A stretch of 64,000 bases of DNA from Viola odorata (lineage: Eukaryota > Streptophyta > Magnoliopsida > Malpighiales > Violaceae): assembly GCA_963691705.1 (NCBI GenBank), contig OY829542.1, positions 32,722,579 to 32,786,578 on the forward strand, given 5' to 3'. The position numbers were made by a program, and so were the translations under genes. Positions 10,851-22,862 of this stretch are shown here, one piece after another. The notes beneath the pieces were generated by a model. That model was not told where the DNA came from. It saw only the letters and a list, made by a program, of their open reading frames with translations, and searched no databases. Position 1 is the first letter of the stretch, and each line of letters begins with the position of its first letter.

Positions 10851-12992
10851 ATGTCTCGCTCGAGCATGTGTGGAAGTGAGGAGAGCAAATCACCTAGCTC
10901 CCAAAGTAAAAACCTGTTGGCTGCGATGGAAACAATGAGAATTGCAATAGAAGAATTGCAATTTGAAAAGGAAGATCTCAAGAAACAAGTTTCCTTCCTT
11001 ATGAAAGGAACCCCAGCTGATTCTCCTACTCCACCATCCAAAACTACAAGGAAAATAGCAAAGGATGGAATTTGTGAGACTGAATCCGATGACCATGATA
11101 GTGATGGCGCCAATGAGAAGTCAAAGAGGGTGGCCGGCGGAGGCTCACCCAAGGATACTAGCACCAACAAGCAAGGAAGGGGCACATTCGCAAGCAAACC
11201 CATCGTCACCAACCTTCAAGCCCAAACCATAAGAATACTCCAATCCGAGGGTAAGGTGGGACAATACAATCTATTCAAAGATAGTATAAATCCTACATTA
11301 TCCAAGGGTATTGGCAACCACAAGGCCGAAGAAGACATACCTTTAGGCCGCCACGGGGCCATGGTGACTTATGACGAGTCAACGAAAAAGCCTCACTACC
11401 ATGCCTATACCAATCCACTCCATGATCATGCATACTATGGAGACCAACATGAGGAAGGTGCCACTTATGACCGAGAAGAGTCTCATGGCCACAGAGAAGA
11501 AGTACCACGAGGGCCAACTAGATATGAAAGGCTAGATGACAACATTAGTGGTATTAAAGTTAAAATACCTACTTTTGAGGGAACCACCAATCCGGAAGAA
11601 TATATCAAGTGGGAAGGTAAAATACAACGAATATTCAATTGCCACCGATATTCAGATAACAAAATGATCAAATTAGCAACCATGGAATTTGATGGTTATG
11701 CGGTGAATTGGTGGGAGAAGATGACCAAGGAGAGAGTCGGAATACATGCCATTACTGCTTGGGCAGAATTGAAATGCATCATGAGGAAGAGATTCGTTCC
11801 TGCGCACTACAAATGTGACTTACAAAATAAGTTACAAGGGCTAAAGCAAGGAACTAATTCCGTGGGAGAATATTACAATGAATTAGAATCCCTCATCACC
11901 AAAACCGAAACTCAAGAAGAAGAAGAGACCACAATGGCGCGATTTCTAAATGGTCTACATGATAAGATCAAGTACAAGCTTGAACTGAAGGAATTTGATA
12001 ATTTGCAGTCCATGCTACACTATGCCCAAAAAGTGGAAGCTCGTGAGTCCACCAAGAAGAAAACTACTTCTAGCCGACTACCATCCCAAACAAACAATTA
12101 TTCATCTACATACAAACCACCATGGAGAAGAGATACCTACCCAAAAGACAACACTACATCAGCCCCATTACCCAAGACCGACACAACCCTACCAAAGACA
12201 TACCAACCTTACACCAAAACAGCCCCTCCTAGTTCCATTCCAAAAACCCAAAATACTTCTACCCCTAACCCAACTCCCAAAAGATTTTCCAGCAATGTTG
12301 AGTGTTTCAAATGTCGTGGAAGAGGACATATTTCTTCCGAATGTCCTAATCGACGAGTAGTCATTATTCGAGAAGGAGGGTATGAAACGGATTGTGATGA
12401 TAATGATGAAAGTTCCAAGGAATTGGAACTTGTAAAAGAAGAGGAACACGAAAGTTGTGAAGAAGAAGAGATAGTTCCTACTTCAGCCAAAACAATGATC
12501 CTAAGAAGGAGTTTGACTACTCAAGTGAAAAACGAGGTCGCATGTAAGGAACAAAGGGAGAATCTCTTCCATTCTCGTGTAGAGATACAAGGCAATATTG
12601 CCTCTTTGATTGTTGATAATGGGAGTGTGGTGGATGCCGCAAGCCATCTACTAGTACACAAATTGAGCTTGCCAACAACCAAACATCCTAAGCCCTACTC
12701 ACTCCATTGGTTCAATGATGATGGAGAAGTCAAGGTGAAAGAGCAAGTTCTTGTTGCTTTCAAGTGGGGAGGATACAACGATGAAAGACTTTTTGACATT
12801 GTTCCCATAGACGCTAGTTACTTACTACTAGGACGTCCATGGCAATTTGATAGAAGAGTAGTTCATGATGGATACACCAACCAAATCCATCTCACTCACC
12901 AAGGGAGAAAATTCAATATTCTTCCTCTTTCACCCTCTCAAGTTCATGAAGATCAAAGACAGAGAAAGCAAGTGCTGAATTTCATTTGGTGA
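10851..12992 (+). CDS. Element G Gag-protease polyprotein
   Basis: An intact frame of 713 codons from the first ATG; the upstream in-frame GTG at 10821 is not a plausible plant start. The order is: a low-complexity acidic N-terminus; a retrotransposon Gag domain at roughly residues 250-360 (WWEKMTKE, RKRFVPAHY, VGEYYNELE); a basic/proline linker; one CCHC zinc knuckle near residue 484 (CFKCRGRGHISSEC); an acidic stretch; then a retropepsin-like protease with VDNGS near residue 588 and LLLGRPWQFDR. Gag packages the RNA and the protease matures the polyprotein. Pol follows in another frame, so expression would need a frameshift, or the copy has suffered an indel. Confidence 0.9.
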   Translation: MSRSSMCGSEESKSPSSQSKNLLAAMETMRIAIEELQFEKEDLKKQVSFLMKGTPADSPTPPSKTTRKIAKDGICETESDDHDSDGANEKSKRVAGGGSPKDTSTNKQGRGTFASKPIVTNLQAQTIRILQSEGKVGQYNLFKDSINPTLSKGIGNHKAEEDIPLGRHGAMVTYDESTKKPHYHAYTNPLHDHAYYGDQHEEGATYDREESHGHREEVPRGPTRYERLDDNISGIKVKIPTFEGTTNPEEYIKWEGKIQRIFNCHRYSDNKMIKLATMEFDGYAVNWWEKMTKERVGIHAITAWAELKCIMRKRFVPAHYKCDLQNKLQGLKQGTNSVGEYYNELESLITKTETQEEEETTMARFLNGLHDKIKYKLELKEFDNLQSMLHYAQKVEARESTKKKTTSSRLPSQTNNYSSTYKPPWRRDTYPKDNTTSAPLPKTDTTLPKTYQPYTKTAPPSSIPKTQNTSTPNPTPKRFSSNVECFKCRGRGHISSECPNRRVVIIREGGYETDCDDNDESSKELELVKEEEHESCEEEEIVPTSAKTMILRRSLTTQVKNEVACKEQRENLFHSRVEIQGNIASLIVDNGSVVDAASHLLVHKLSLPTTKHPKPYSLHWFNDDGEVKVKEQVLVAFKWGGYNDERLFDIVPIDASYLLLGRPWQFDRRVVHDGYTNQIHLTHQGRKFNILPLSPSQVHEDQRQRKQVLNFIW

Positions 12993-15900
12993 GAAAAATA
13001 AAAGAGCGAAAGAGTGGAGAGAAGAAAGTAAGTGGAGGGAACAATACACGCCATGAAAAAAGTAAGCATGGCAGCAAAAGTGAGTTAGAGAAGAATGAGA
13101 GTGAGGTAAAACCTTTGAGTGTATTTGCGAAAGGGAGAGTGATACAACATGCCTACGAAACCAGCAAAATTTGCCTTATACTTCGGTTTAAGGAACATTG
13201 TTTACATGTGGATATTAACCCTTCTTCCCTACCACCTCCTCTAGTTTCACTTTTATAGGAATTTGAAGATGTGTTTCCTAAGGATATGCCGGATGGCCTT
13301 CCTCCTATCCGAGGCATTGAGCATAGAATCGACTTAATTCCGGGTTCTACACTACCAAACCGACCAGCATATAGATACAATCCGGAGGAGACTAAGGAAC
13401 TAGAAAAATAGGTGGATGAACTCTTGAAAAAAGGGTTTATCCGTGAGAGTATGTCACCCTGTGCTGTCCCCGTGTTACTTGTACCAAAGAAAGATGGGAC
13501 TTGGCGAATGTGTGTGGATTGCCGAGCAATAAACAAAATCACCATATGATATCGGCATCCTATTCCCCGCCTTGATGACATGTTAGATGAGTTAAGTGGA
13601 AGCCAAGTCTACTCCAAAATAGATTTGATGAGTGGATACCACCAAATCCGCATGCAAGAGGGAGATGAGTGGAAGACTGCATTCAAAACCAAATATGGCC
13701 TATACGAATGGATGGTAATGCCTTTTGGACTTTCTAATGCCCCTAGTACTTTCATGCGGTTGATGAACCACGTTTTGCGTGAATTTATTGGGAAATATGT
13801 GGTCGTTTATTTTGATGACATACTTGTTTATAGTCGATCAATGAGTGATCACATTTCACATCTTCGCACCATACTTTTTACACTTCGAACTAACAAGTTA
13901 TATGCCAAGATGTCTAAATGTGAATTTTGTTTGGATAGTGTACACTTTCTTAGTTTTGTTGTCAGTATAGATGGCGTCCAAGTTGATGAGGACAAGGTGA
14001 AAGCCATTCAAGAGTGGCCAACACCTAAGAACGCAAGTGATGTGAGATCTTTCCATGGCCTAGCAAGCTTCTATCGACGCTTTGTTCCAAATTTTTCAAC
14101 ACTTGCCGCCCCACTCAATGAATTAACCAAGAAGAACGTGACGTTTGAGTGGAAAGAAAGACAAGAAAAGGCTTTCCAAGAGCTTAAAAGACACCTTTCC
14201 CACACACCTATCCTAGCCCTTCTTGATTTCAACAAAGCATTTGAACTTGAGTGTGATGCTAGTGGAATTGGCCTTGGGGCTGTTTTGACTCAAGAAGGTC
14301 GTCCTATCACTTACTTTAGCGAAAAACTTAATGGTGCCCAACTGAATTACTCCACTTATGATCGTGAGTTGTACGCACTTGTAAGAGCATTGATGATATG
14401 GGAACACTATCTTCTTCCAAATCAGTTTGTTATCCACACCGACCATCTTAGTCTCAAATTCCTACAAGGTCAAGCCAAGCTCAACAAAAGACATGCCAAG
14501 TGGATGGAGTTCATCGAGGTCTTTCCATACACCATCAAATACAAGCAAGGTAAGAAAAATGTGGTAGCTGATGCACTTTCTAGAAGGTATGTACTCTTAA
14601 CCACTCTTGATGCTAAGATCTTTGGGTTTTCGCATTTAGCAACTTTATATGAGCATGATGAAGACTTCCGTGATACATACATAGCATGCTCTAAGGGACC
14701 TTATTTGCATTATGTGAAGCATGACAATTTCTTGTTTAAATATAATCGGCTTTGCATACCACAATCTAATATTCGAGAATTGCTTGTGATAGAAGCACAT
14801 AGTGGAGGACTACAAGGACACTTTGGTATCACAAAAACTCTTCACATGTTAAGGGTACATTTCTTTTGGCCAAAAATGAAACGTGATGTCACCAAGGTAA
14901 TTACTCGTTGTCTCCTATGTAAAAGAGCGAAATCTAAATCAATGACTCATGCTTCATATATACCTCTACCCGTGGCTATCCATCCTTGGGTAGACCTCTC
15001 CATGGACTTTATTTTAGGGCTGCCACGCTCTAGGAATGGGCATGATTCCATCTTTGTGGTTGTTGACCGTTTTTCAAAAATGGCCCATTTCATTCCTTGT
15101 GCGAAAACACATGATGCTACTCATATTGCTCATCTGTTTTTCTTACATGTAGTGCGTTTACATGGGATTCCTAGAAGCATTGTAAGTGATCGAGATACAA
15201 AGTTTTTAAGTCACTTTTGGCGCACCCTTTGGGCAAAACTGGGCACCAAACTTCTCTTCTCAACTACTCGTCACCCTCAAACCGATGGACAAACGGAAGT
15301 GGTCAATCAAACTCTAGGTTCTCTCTTGCGAGTAATGGTTGATAAACATGGAACAAAATGGGAAGAAAGTATACCTTTCATTGAATTTGCTTATAATCAT
15401 GCTAATCATTCTACTATTGGTTTCTCTCCTTTTGAAGTGGTATATGGATTTCAACCACTAACTCCTCTTGATCTCCTACCTCTGCCCTTAAGTGTGATAA
15501 AATGTGTCGATGGAGAAACTAAGGCAGCCACAGTCAAAAGCATTCATGACAAGGTGAAACGCAACATCGACGATATGAATGAACGAGTGACCCGTAAGCG
15601 CAACAAAGGACAGCCCCATACATCATGGGAACTAGGACAATTGGTGTGGCTGCATTGGCGGACAGATCGCTTCCTAGCCACCGAAAAGGAAAATTGAGCC
15701 CAAGAGGCGATGGTCCTTTTGAAATCCTCCATCGTATCAATGACAATGCATATGTTCTTGATCTACCAAGTAAGTATGGTTCAATAAGCAACACATTTCA
15801 TATTAGTGATCTATCTCTCTATCATGCAGATAATGAAGCGTTTCAAGAAATGGATTCGAGGACGAATCCTTTCAAAGAAGGAGGAGATGATACGATCACA

Positions 15901-16095
15901 CTACCCTTAAGGCTTGAAGACAAGGATATTGTTCCAAAAGGACCAATCACAAGGAGCATGGCCAAGAAGCTTACCATGTGGATTGAAAGAGAATTAATCA
16001 AGACAATACCTAAGCATGAAGATCGAGCCTTGATACTACTCCTGCATTGTTCCAAAAGTGAGCTGAAGCAAACACTCCAGGGCAAAATGCTATAG
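12986..16095 (+). pseudogene. Element G Pol (RT-RNaseH-integrase), broken
   Basis: The region encodes a lysine/glutamate-rich linker, then RT (motif [29 protein letters not shown] near 13809), RNase H ([13 protein letters not shown] near 14252, ADALSRR), the HHCC zinc-binding part of integrase, and its D,D-35-E core ([30 protein letters not shown]). Stops occur at 13256, 13409 and 13547, and a frameshift near 15670 precedes the terminal GDGPF motif. From 13580 to 15697 the frame is open for 705 codons. The last about 70 codons run into the 3' LTR and stop at 16095. Enzymes intact by eye could exist only after repair of these lesions. Confidence 0.9.
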
Positions 16096-16609
16096 CGTTT
16101 TGCCCCTGCTTCGAAAGGACCTTGCGAGTTGTTTTTCCCCCACTTGTGATATTTTATTGTTTTTATTTTCTATAAATAGAACATCAAGTTAGCTTTCTTT
16201 TTCAGATTATTGCCAAGTGAAAGCTAGAGAGAGTTCCTCCTCTAGCCTTTCACCAAGGCTTGATCCAAGCTAATTATTTGAGTGATTTGTTTGTGTGATC
16301 TTTTGGCCACTTCTTGGCTGAAACTTTGTATTGTTTCTTGGCTGTAATTCCAGTGTGTTCTCAAGCTATAATCAAGTGTTCTTTGTGCTTTCAATCCTTG
16401 TTCAATTGATTGGTACATTTCCGAATTCCATCCAAGAATTGTTCATTCATTTCCTTTCATCTTTCATTCATCATTTCCGCTGCAATTCTACTCCATCTTC
16501 TATCCTTTTTCCTTCCATCTTCTAAGTTTCTTTGTGTCAACAACTCAAGCTAGATCCTCCATCAAAACATAGATTCAGACTCCCTTACAAAGGAGGTTGG
16601 ATCTTATCG
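15888..16609 (+). repeat. Element G 3' LTR
   Basis: This is the 722-bp partner of 8959-9642, preceded by a purine-rich tract (AAAGAAGGAGGAGATGA) that also encodes the acidic end of pol. It ends in CTTATC followed by G instead of the expected A, exactly where the rearranged 16610-16673 begins. Confidence 0.9.
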
Positions 16610-16673
16610 AAGCGGCTCCGCTACCTCATTTCAGCTCCTTTCAACTCGAAGCGGCTCCGCTACCACTCGATAG
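16610..16673 (-). other. Inverted primer-site/leader fragment at end of G
   Basis: Two copies of GAAGCGGCTCCGCTACC (starting about 16609 and 16649) follow the 3' LTR. Read on the minus strand, the second gives GTGGTAGCGGAGCCGCTTCGAGTTG. That is the bases just after the 5' LTR of G (9643-9675) minus a 5-bp TCTAG. So a piece of 5' leader is attached backwards to the 3' end, which suggests an aberrant reverse transcription or integration product. Confidence 0.7.
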
Positions 16674-16748
16674 CCATTCATGGGGATTAGAGAGGTCAGA
16701 AACAACTTGGATTGAAGACCCTCGCGGGGTGGAGGCAGGCACTTGAGT

Positions 16749-17546
16749 CTAGCCCTCGCTGTCTGAATCGTAGTCGAGGTCACGACGCACTTTCGTTGCT
16801 GGGAGTTGCTTGGCTGGGGCCTTTGAGGAAGATGCTACCTTCCTCTTCCTGTCCACCGGCGTTTCTGGCTCTGGAGGCGGATCCGCTCTTGCTGGAGTCT
16901 TCGCCTTCCCTTTCACGACCGTCTTCTTTGCTGCGGCCTCCTTATCCTTGGCCTTCTTTGCAGCCTCTGCTTTAAGAGCTGCTGCTTTCTCAGCCTTTGC
17001 AGCCGCCTCCTTCGCAGCTTTCTCTTTCTCAGCTGCTTCCACCGTAGCTTTCTCTACGGCCTCCTTCTCGGCCTTCTCATCTTCTTCCTCGTCCTCCTCT
17101 TAATTTTCACCGGAATCTTCCTCATCGTCGGCGCTAGCGGTGGTCTGTTCGACCTCCTCTTCTTCAGCTCCGGCCGCCGGCTCCTCTTCATGCTAAGATT
17201 CGGTCACCAAGATGTCCTGCAGGACCTCTTCGACCGTGAGCTTCTTCTTAGTCGTAGGGGAGGCTTTCTCAACCTTCGGCATTTTAGGAGTGGTGGTGGG
17301 TGGTTTTCTGGAAACGCGACCAGATCTCGTCATTGTGGAGGTTGTTGGAATCGTACCGGTGATTTCTATCTCACCGTCTGACTAGTGAGCGGCGGGGGAA
17401 GTGGGTTTTAGCTCAGTGGTTGGAGGGATGGTCGGAGAAGGAGATTTCTCCTCGTTGAGACCGAGGCTGAGAGATTTGTGAGAGGAGGAGGAACATTCAG
17501 GGTATGAGGTAGCGAGCTTATGGGCCACTTGTTTTACTCTAGGCAT
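16749..17546 (-). pseudogene. Athila downstream ORF, N-terminal part
   Basis: Starting at an ATG at 17546 on the minus strand, the product begins MPRVKQ and has a Ser/Pro-rich segment. It then has a basic region with SGRVSRKPP and KKKLTVEEVLQDIL, a long acidic run of Glu, and a Lys/Ala/Glu repeat that predicts a coiled coil. It ends with a basic patch (PVDRKRKVASSSK) before DYDSDSEG and a stop at 16749. In-frame stops occur near 17383, 17194 and 17101. The C-terminal half lies beyond element G at 8035-8958. The basic and coiled-coil content suggests a nucleic-acid-binding or nuclear protein rather than an envelope, which is inference. Confidence 0.65.
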
Positions 17547-18116
17547 GGTGGTAGGAAAGAAAATGGTGATTTGAGAGAGAGAAGGAGATGATTCGGTGAT
17601 GGTGATGGGTTAGTGGAGTGAAGTGTTTTGGTTGTTAGTGAGAGAGACGTAGATGATAGCTGGAAGAGGGAAGGAGAAAAGACGAGGGGAGCATGCTGCG
17701 AAGGCTGCTGCATCTGACAGATATATTAATGAGGGCCACTTTTTTGTCCCCTCTAATGATGCGGCGTCTTGAAAGGAGGAGAGAGAGTATGGCCCGCGGA
17801 TCCCAACCGCCTTCCTTTTCAAAATTTAAAAAGAGAGAGTAGTTAGGGAAGATAAAGACAAGGAAAAAATAAGTGGAAAGAGAATATTTACAGGCGAATA
17901 AAATCGCCTGGGAAAAGGAAGAAAGAGAGAAATCAGGGGATAAGGGATAAAAATATTAACTAATAAAGGGAAAATAGAATACCCAAAAATAAAGAGGAAA
18001 AGGTTCTGAATATACAAAATAAAATAAGAGATAGAGTTAGAAAGGTGTGGGACGGCATTCGGAATACCTCTAGTATGGCATGTTTACTCGTCAAGGCCTC
18101 GACGTCCTTCAGAAAT
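17547..18116 (-). other. Athila spacer between pol and downstream ORF
   Basis: A/T- and purine-rich non-coding sequence between the end of integrase and the ATG of the downstream ORF. Near 17560-17720 it holds GAGA-rich stretches. No supported gene. Confidence 0.5.
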
Positions 18117-21100
18117 CTAGATCTCGACAGGTGGAGTTTCCACCATTGTGTCCTCAACAGTCGAGGGCTTGAATCCCTCGTAAAAGGGTTTCAGCCTGTG
18201 ACCATTGACTTTGAAGATTGTTCCTGTGGTAGGGTTTTGGATCTCAATTGCCCCATGGTCAAAAACTGTTGTGACCACGAAAGGTCCTGACCATTTAGAC
18301 TTGAGGTTTCCTGCAAAGAGTCGCAACCGTGAGTTATACAACAAAACTTTCTGTCCAAGGAAGAATGTTTTGGGACGAAGATTCCTGTCATGGTAGGTCT
18401 TGGTCTTGCCCTTATAAAGCAGGGCGTTCTCATAAGCGTCATCTCTAAAATCTTCCAACTCTTGGATTTGTAAACGTCTGTTCTGGCCAGCCTTTTCAAG
18501 GTCCGTATTCACTTTCCTGATGACCTAAAAAGTCTTGTGCTCTATCTCAACTGGGAGATGGCACGACTTTCCATAGATAAGTCTGTATGGTGTCATCCCA
18601 ATTGGGGTCTTGAAAGCTGTCCGATATGCCCAGAGGGCATCATCCAACTTCAGACTCCAATCCTTTCGGGATTGGTTTATCGTTTTCTCGAGAATGGACT
18701 TAATTTCACGATTTGACACTTCAGCTTGACCATTTGTCTGAGGGTGATAGGCAATAGATGTTCGATGGTGGACTCCACACTTAGTCAGTAGCGAGGTGAT
18801 ACGATCGCGCCGATCGCATCGCGTACTCGAAGCCAACGTCAAAATCTCGTAGCGCTTATTCTCCAACATTTACGCTACGAGGAGGAGCATCCAAAGTCTA
18901 AGGATCAATGGAGTTCATGCATACAAATCCAAGGACCAAAGGAGAATGTATGCACAAACTCCATTCAGCCCAAGACCAGCAACAGCAGCCCAGACGCTAG
19001 CCAGGGCCCACTGTCCAGCCCAGCACGCAGCAAGCAAGCAGCCCATCAACGCACGCAGCAGCAGCACACGGCGTCGTTCCAGCAGCAGCCCACTCCTGCG
19101 CCCACCAACGCTGCTTCCACACGTCCCAGCCCACGATGCCACAAGACCAGACCTTGCTCCACACGTCCAGCGCCCACGTCGTCCACACAATCCGGTAGTG
19201 AGGGCTGAATTAATTCCAAGGCTTGGAATTTGGCAGCTATAAATAGATATGTTTAGTTTACTTTAACACCCGCTTTTTGATCATTGATAAACACTCAATC
19301 TTGAAGCCATTTTTAGTTTAATTATTTCTTGTAATTTTCTTATTTTCTTTCCCTAAATTTCTTGTAAACTTTCGATCTTAAGCTAGCAAATTCATTGCAA
19401 GTTTGAGTTCGATATTTCAAGTATATTCAATATAGAAAGGTTGCTCGTTCTTCGTTGACGAGAGGGTTTTCTTGAATTTACTTGTTCATATTATCATCCA
19501 TATTTCACTTCTAAAATTCCCTATTCAAGAACCATTAATCTTGAATTAAAATTCCCTTATTTTACCATACACCTTTCTAAAATTCATACATCTTGCCATT
19601 ACAAATTCCCGCTGCGCCTAACTCCTGAAGTCATCAATCCTTCATCCATCAATCATCCGAGCCATCCCCAATCGAGACTAGTTCCTTGCAATTCAACATC
19701 GAAGGATCCTAACACGAGGCCATGACACGGTTGCAGAAATGGGTACCCTGATCACTTATGATGGCTCGAGGTACACCAAATCTGTTGAAGATATTGGTGC
19801 ATAGAAAGTTTATTACCACCTTGGAGTCATCTGTTCGAGTCGCCTTGGCCTCGACCCATTTGGAAACATAATCGACAGCCAGAAGGATATAGATGTTGCC
19901 GAAGGAATTGGAAAATGGGCCCATGAAATCTATCCCCCAGGTATCGAAGATCTCACAAACAATGATACCGGTCAGAGGCATCTGATTCCTGGCCCCAATA
20001 TTACCCGTGGCTTGGCATCAAGGGCACGACGCACAATACATGTAACTATCATTAAAAATATTCGGCCAGTATAGACCTGCTTCTAACACCTTGAGGGTAG
20101 TTTTCTTGGCCACGAAATGTCCTCCTTCAGAATGGCAGAATTTAAGGATCGAGGGCACCTCATCAATGGTCATGCAATGGCATATGATCTGGTCTGAGTA
20201 GTGCTTCCATAAATACGGGCTATCCCAAATGTAGTATTTGGCTTGCCTTCTAATTTTTGTGCATTCTGATGGGGAAGCATCCGCGGGGTAGGTACCTGTA
20301 GCACAAAAATTCGCTATGTCCGAAAACCAGGGAAACTGCACAGCGTGGGCTAGACACAATTGTTCATCTGGAAAAGTATCGCGGATTTGCACAAGCGAAT
20401 TATTTTCTTGGGCTGGAAGTCTGCTTAGATGGTCGGCTACCAAATTTTCTTTTCCAGCCTTGTCTTTGATCAAGATATTGAATTCTTGTAGCAACAAGAT
20501 CCAACAAATCAGTCGAGGCTTGGCATCGACCTTTGTCAACAAGCATTTGAGTGCTTAATGGTCCGAGTACACGAGAACACTTGTACCTAGGAGGTACTGC
20601 CTAAACTTGTCGAGGGCGTAAACCACGACCAAGAGTTCTTTTTCTGTTGTTGTGTAGTTCTGCTGGGCTGGGTCTAATAGCTTGGAAGCATAATAGATCA
20701 CATAAGTTTCCTTGTCTTTCTTCTGACCCAAAACGGCGCCTAGGGCTTGATTGCTAGCATCACACATAACCTCGAAAGGTAGAGACCAGTCGGGGACTCA
20801 AATTTTCAGAGCGGAGATAAGCTTGTTTTTGAGAAGTTCAAAGGCGACTTTGCAATTATCATCGAACTCAAAGGCGACTTCCTTCTGAAGTAGGTGGCAC
20901 ATGGGTTGAGCGATGTTAGAAAAATCCTTAATGAACCGTCTGTAGAAACCAGCGTGCCCTAGAAAAGATCTCACATCGCGAATGCATGCTGGATAAGGCA
21001 AGGATTCAATCACCTCAATCTTGGCCTTCTCGACCTCAATTCCCGTGGCTGAGATAATGTGACCTAGAACGAGGGCTCGATCTACCATGAAGTGGCATTT

Positions 21101-22812
21101 CGCGAAATTAAGGACAAGATTGGTCTCTATGCAGCGTTTTAAACACTTCCTCAATTTATCCATACACTCTGAGAAAGAATTCCCATATACCGTGAAGTCA
21201 TCCATGAAGACCTCAATTCCATCTTTGACCAATTCGGAGAAAATGCTTACCATACAGCGCTGAAAAGTGGCGGGAGCATTACACAAGCCGAAGGGTATGC
21301 GTCTATAAGCAAAGGTGTCGAAAGGGCATGTAGAGGTGGTCTTCTCCTGATCTTCGGGGGCCACTGGGATCTGGTGGAAGCCGGAGTAACCGTCTTGACA
21401 GCAGTAGTGAGTTCTGCCCGCGAGACGCTCTAGTATTTGATCAATGAAGGGAAGAGGAAAATGATCTTTCCTGGTGGCAGCATTTAAGCGGCGGTAGTCA
21501 ATACACGCCCTCCACCCATTCTGGATTCGAGTGGGAATGGACTCGCCATCTTGGCCTATGGTGATAGTTATGCCAGTTTTCTTGGGCACGACATGGATAG
21601 GGCTGACCCATGGGCTATCAGAGATAGGATATATGACCCCGACATCCAACAATTTCAGAACTTCCTTCCGGACGACCTCCATCATTGGAGGATTCAGTCT
21701 TTGCTGGGCTGACGGATGGTCTTACTAGCATCTTCCTAGTGGATCCGATGGGTGCATAGAGCTGGCGACAAGCCCTTGATGTCGACAATTGTCCAGCCGA
21801 TGGCTTGTCTGAATTCCTTAAGCAAGGAAATTAGCTCGGACTCTTCGGGATTGTTGAGCTTATTGGAGATAATGATAGGTAGGGAGTTATTGGGACCTAG
21901 ATAAGCATACTTCAGATGAGAAGGCAGTGGCTTCAGATCGAGGGCTGGAGCCTGATCAATAGATGAAGACAAAGTAACATGATCCGAATGGTTAGGAGAT
22001 ACCATTGGGGGCTTATACTGAACTACAACGCACTCTTCTAGGGTAGCGACGATAGAATGGAGTTCAGGTGGTGTGGAAAGTGTCGAGGCCACGACATATA
22101 GAAGTGCTAGTGTTAGACTCCTGTCAAGGGCAAATTTTAAAGGATCATTAGAGTGAAGTTCAGCAAGTTCATCAATAGAAGGATCAATAACATATATGTA
22201 ATTAACACTAGAGAATTTAGAGGTGTATCGCATGGCTTCTAGCATATTGAATCCGATAATCTCTCCGTCGAACTCTAGAGAGATGGTTGCATCATGAACA
22301 TCTATCTTTGCTTGGGCAGTGGCTAGAAATGGACGGCCCAGAAGGACATCTGTAGACTTGGTGGAGTCTTCATTCTCCATTGCTATGACATAGAAATCGG
22401 CTGGGAATAAGAATTCGCCAACTTGGACTAGAACATCCTTAATTATCCCTTCAGGATAGATGATAGAACGATCAACAAGTTGAATAGCGAGGTCTGTAGG
22501 CGTGAGAGGGTCGAGGCCTAGACAGTTATAGATGATCAAGGGCATGACATTGATTCCTGCCCCTAGATCGTACATAGCTTTCCCGATATCGACTGTTCCA
22601 ATCCGGCAAGGGATGATGAACATTCCTTGGTCCTTGCACTTGGGAGGAATCCTCCACTGGATATGGGCAGAAGCGTTAGCTCCTACACAAATCTTGTTGA
22701 CCTCGACGAACTTGTTTTTGTTTGTGCATAGTTGCTTCAAGAATTTGGCGTAGCAAGGAACGTTCTTCACTGCTTGGAGAAGAGGGATGTTGACGACTAC
22801 TTTACTGAACAT
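18117..22812 (-). pseudogene. Athila protease-RT-RNaseH-integrase, broken
   Basis: Read from 22812 downward, the first part is the protease (IPLLQAVKNVPCYAKFLKQL then DLGAGINVMPL near 22560 and LLGRPFLATA). RT follows in another frame (21685-20798; GFHQIPVAPED, and FMDD near 21200), then RNase H (MCDASNQALGAVLGQ, ADHLSRLP), the integrase zinc part and the DDE core ([31 protein letters not shown]). The C-terminal domain (WSGPFVV) ends at 18117. A solo LTR (18797-19714) splits the integrase core. Stops lie at 20798 and 20555 among others. FMDD and the Athila-type protease place it in the Athila lineage. Confidence 0.92.
18797..19714 (+). repeat. Solo LTR inside Athila integrase
   Basis: A 918-bp unit starts TGATACGATCGC and ends CCTAACA. 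It is flanked by CGAGG at 18792-18796 and 19715-19719; removal of the unit and one duplication restores the integrase frame. A TATAAATAG box is at 19238-19246. The first 400 bp are unusually GC-rich with CAGCAGC-type repeats (19010-19100), while the rest is A/T-rich. Its start resembles the G and E LTRs, but its body does not. Confidence 0.92.
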
Positions 22813-22862
22813 TTTGAAGATATCTCGGTCTTCCTTCTTCTTTTTGGCCTTTACAAGCTTTT

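Larger units (their letters stand above)
8959..16609 (+). mobile_element. Element G: chromovirus-like Ty3/gypsy element
   Basis: The LTRs at 8959-9642 and 15888-16609 both start TGATACGATCACAC. A primer site directly follows the 5' LTR, then a leader, gag-pro and pol in gypsy order (RT-RNaseH-INT). The RT and RNase H sequence style ([22 protein letters not shown]) is like CRM-type chromoviruses, but no chromodomain is visible. It sits inside the Athila downstream ORF. No target duplication can be matched because the right edge is rearranged (16610-16673). The LTRs differ mainly by indels, so insertion is recent. Confidence 0.9.

Noticed and set aside
10817..11212. Minus-strand frame of 131 codons in element G
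   Set aside because: It lies opposite the intact gag-pro frame and has no family features.
16712..17103. Plus-strand Ser/Ala/Phe-rich frames opposite the Athila ORF
   Set aside because: They are the shadow of the Lys/Ala/Glu coding repeat on the minus strand.
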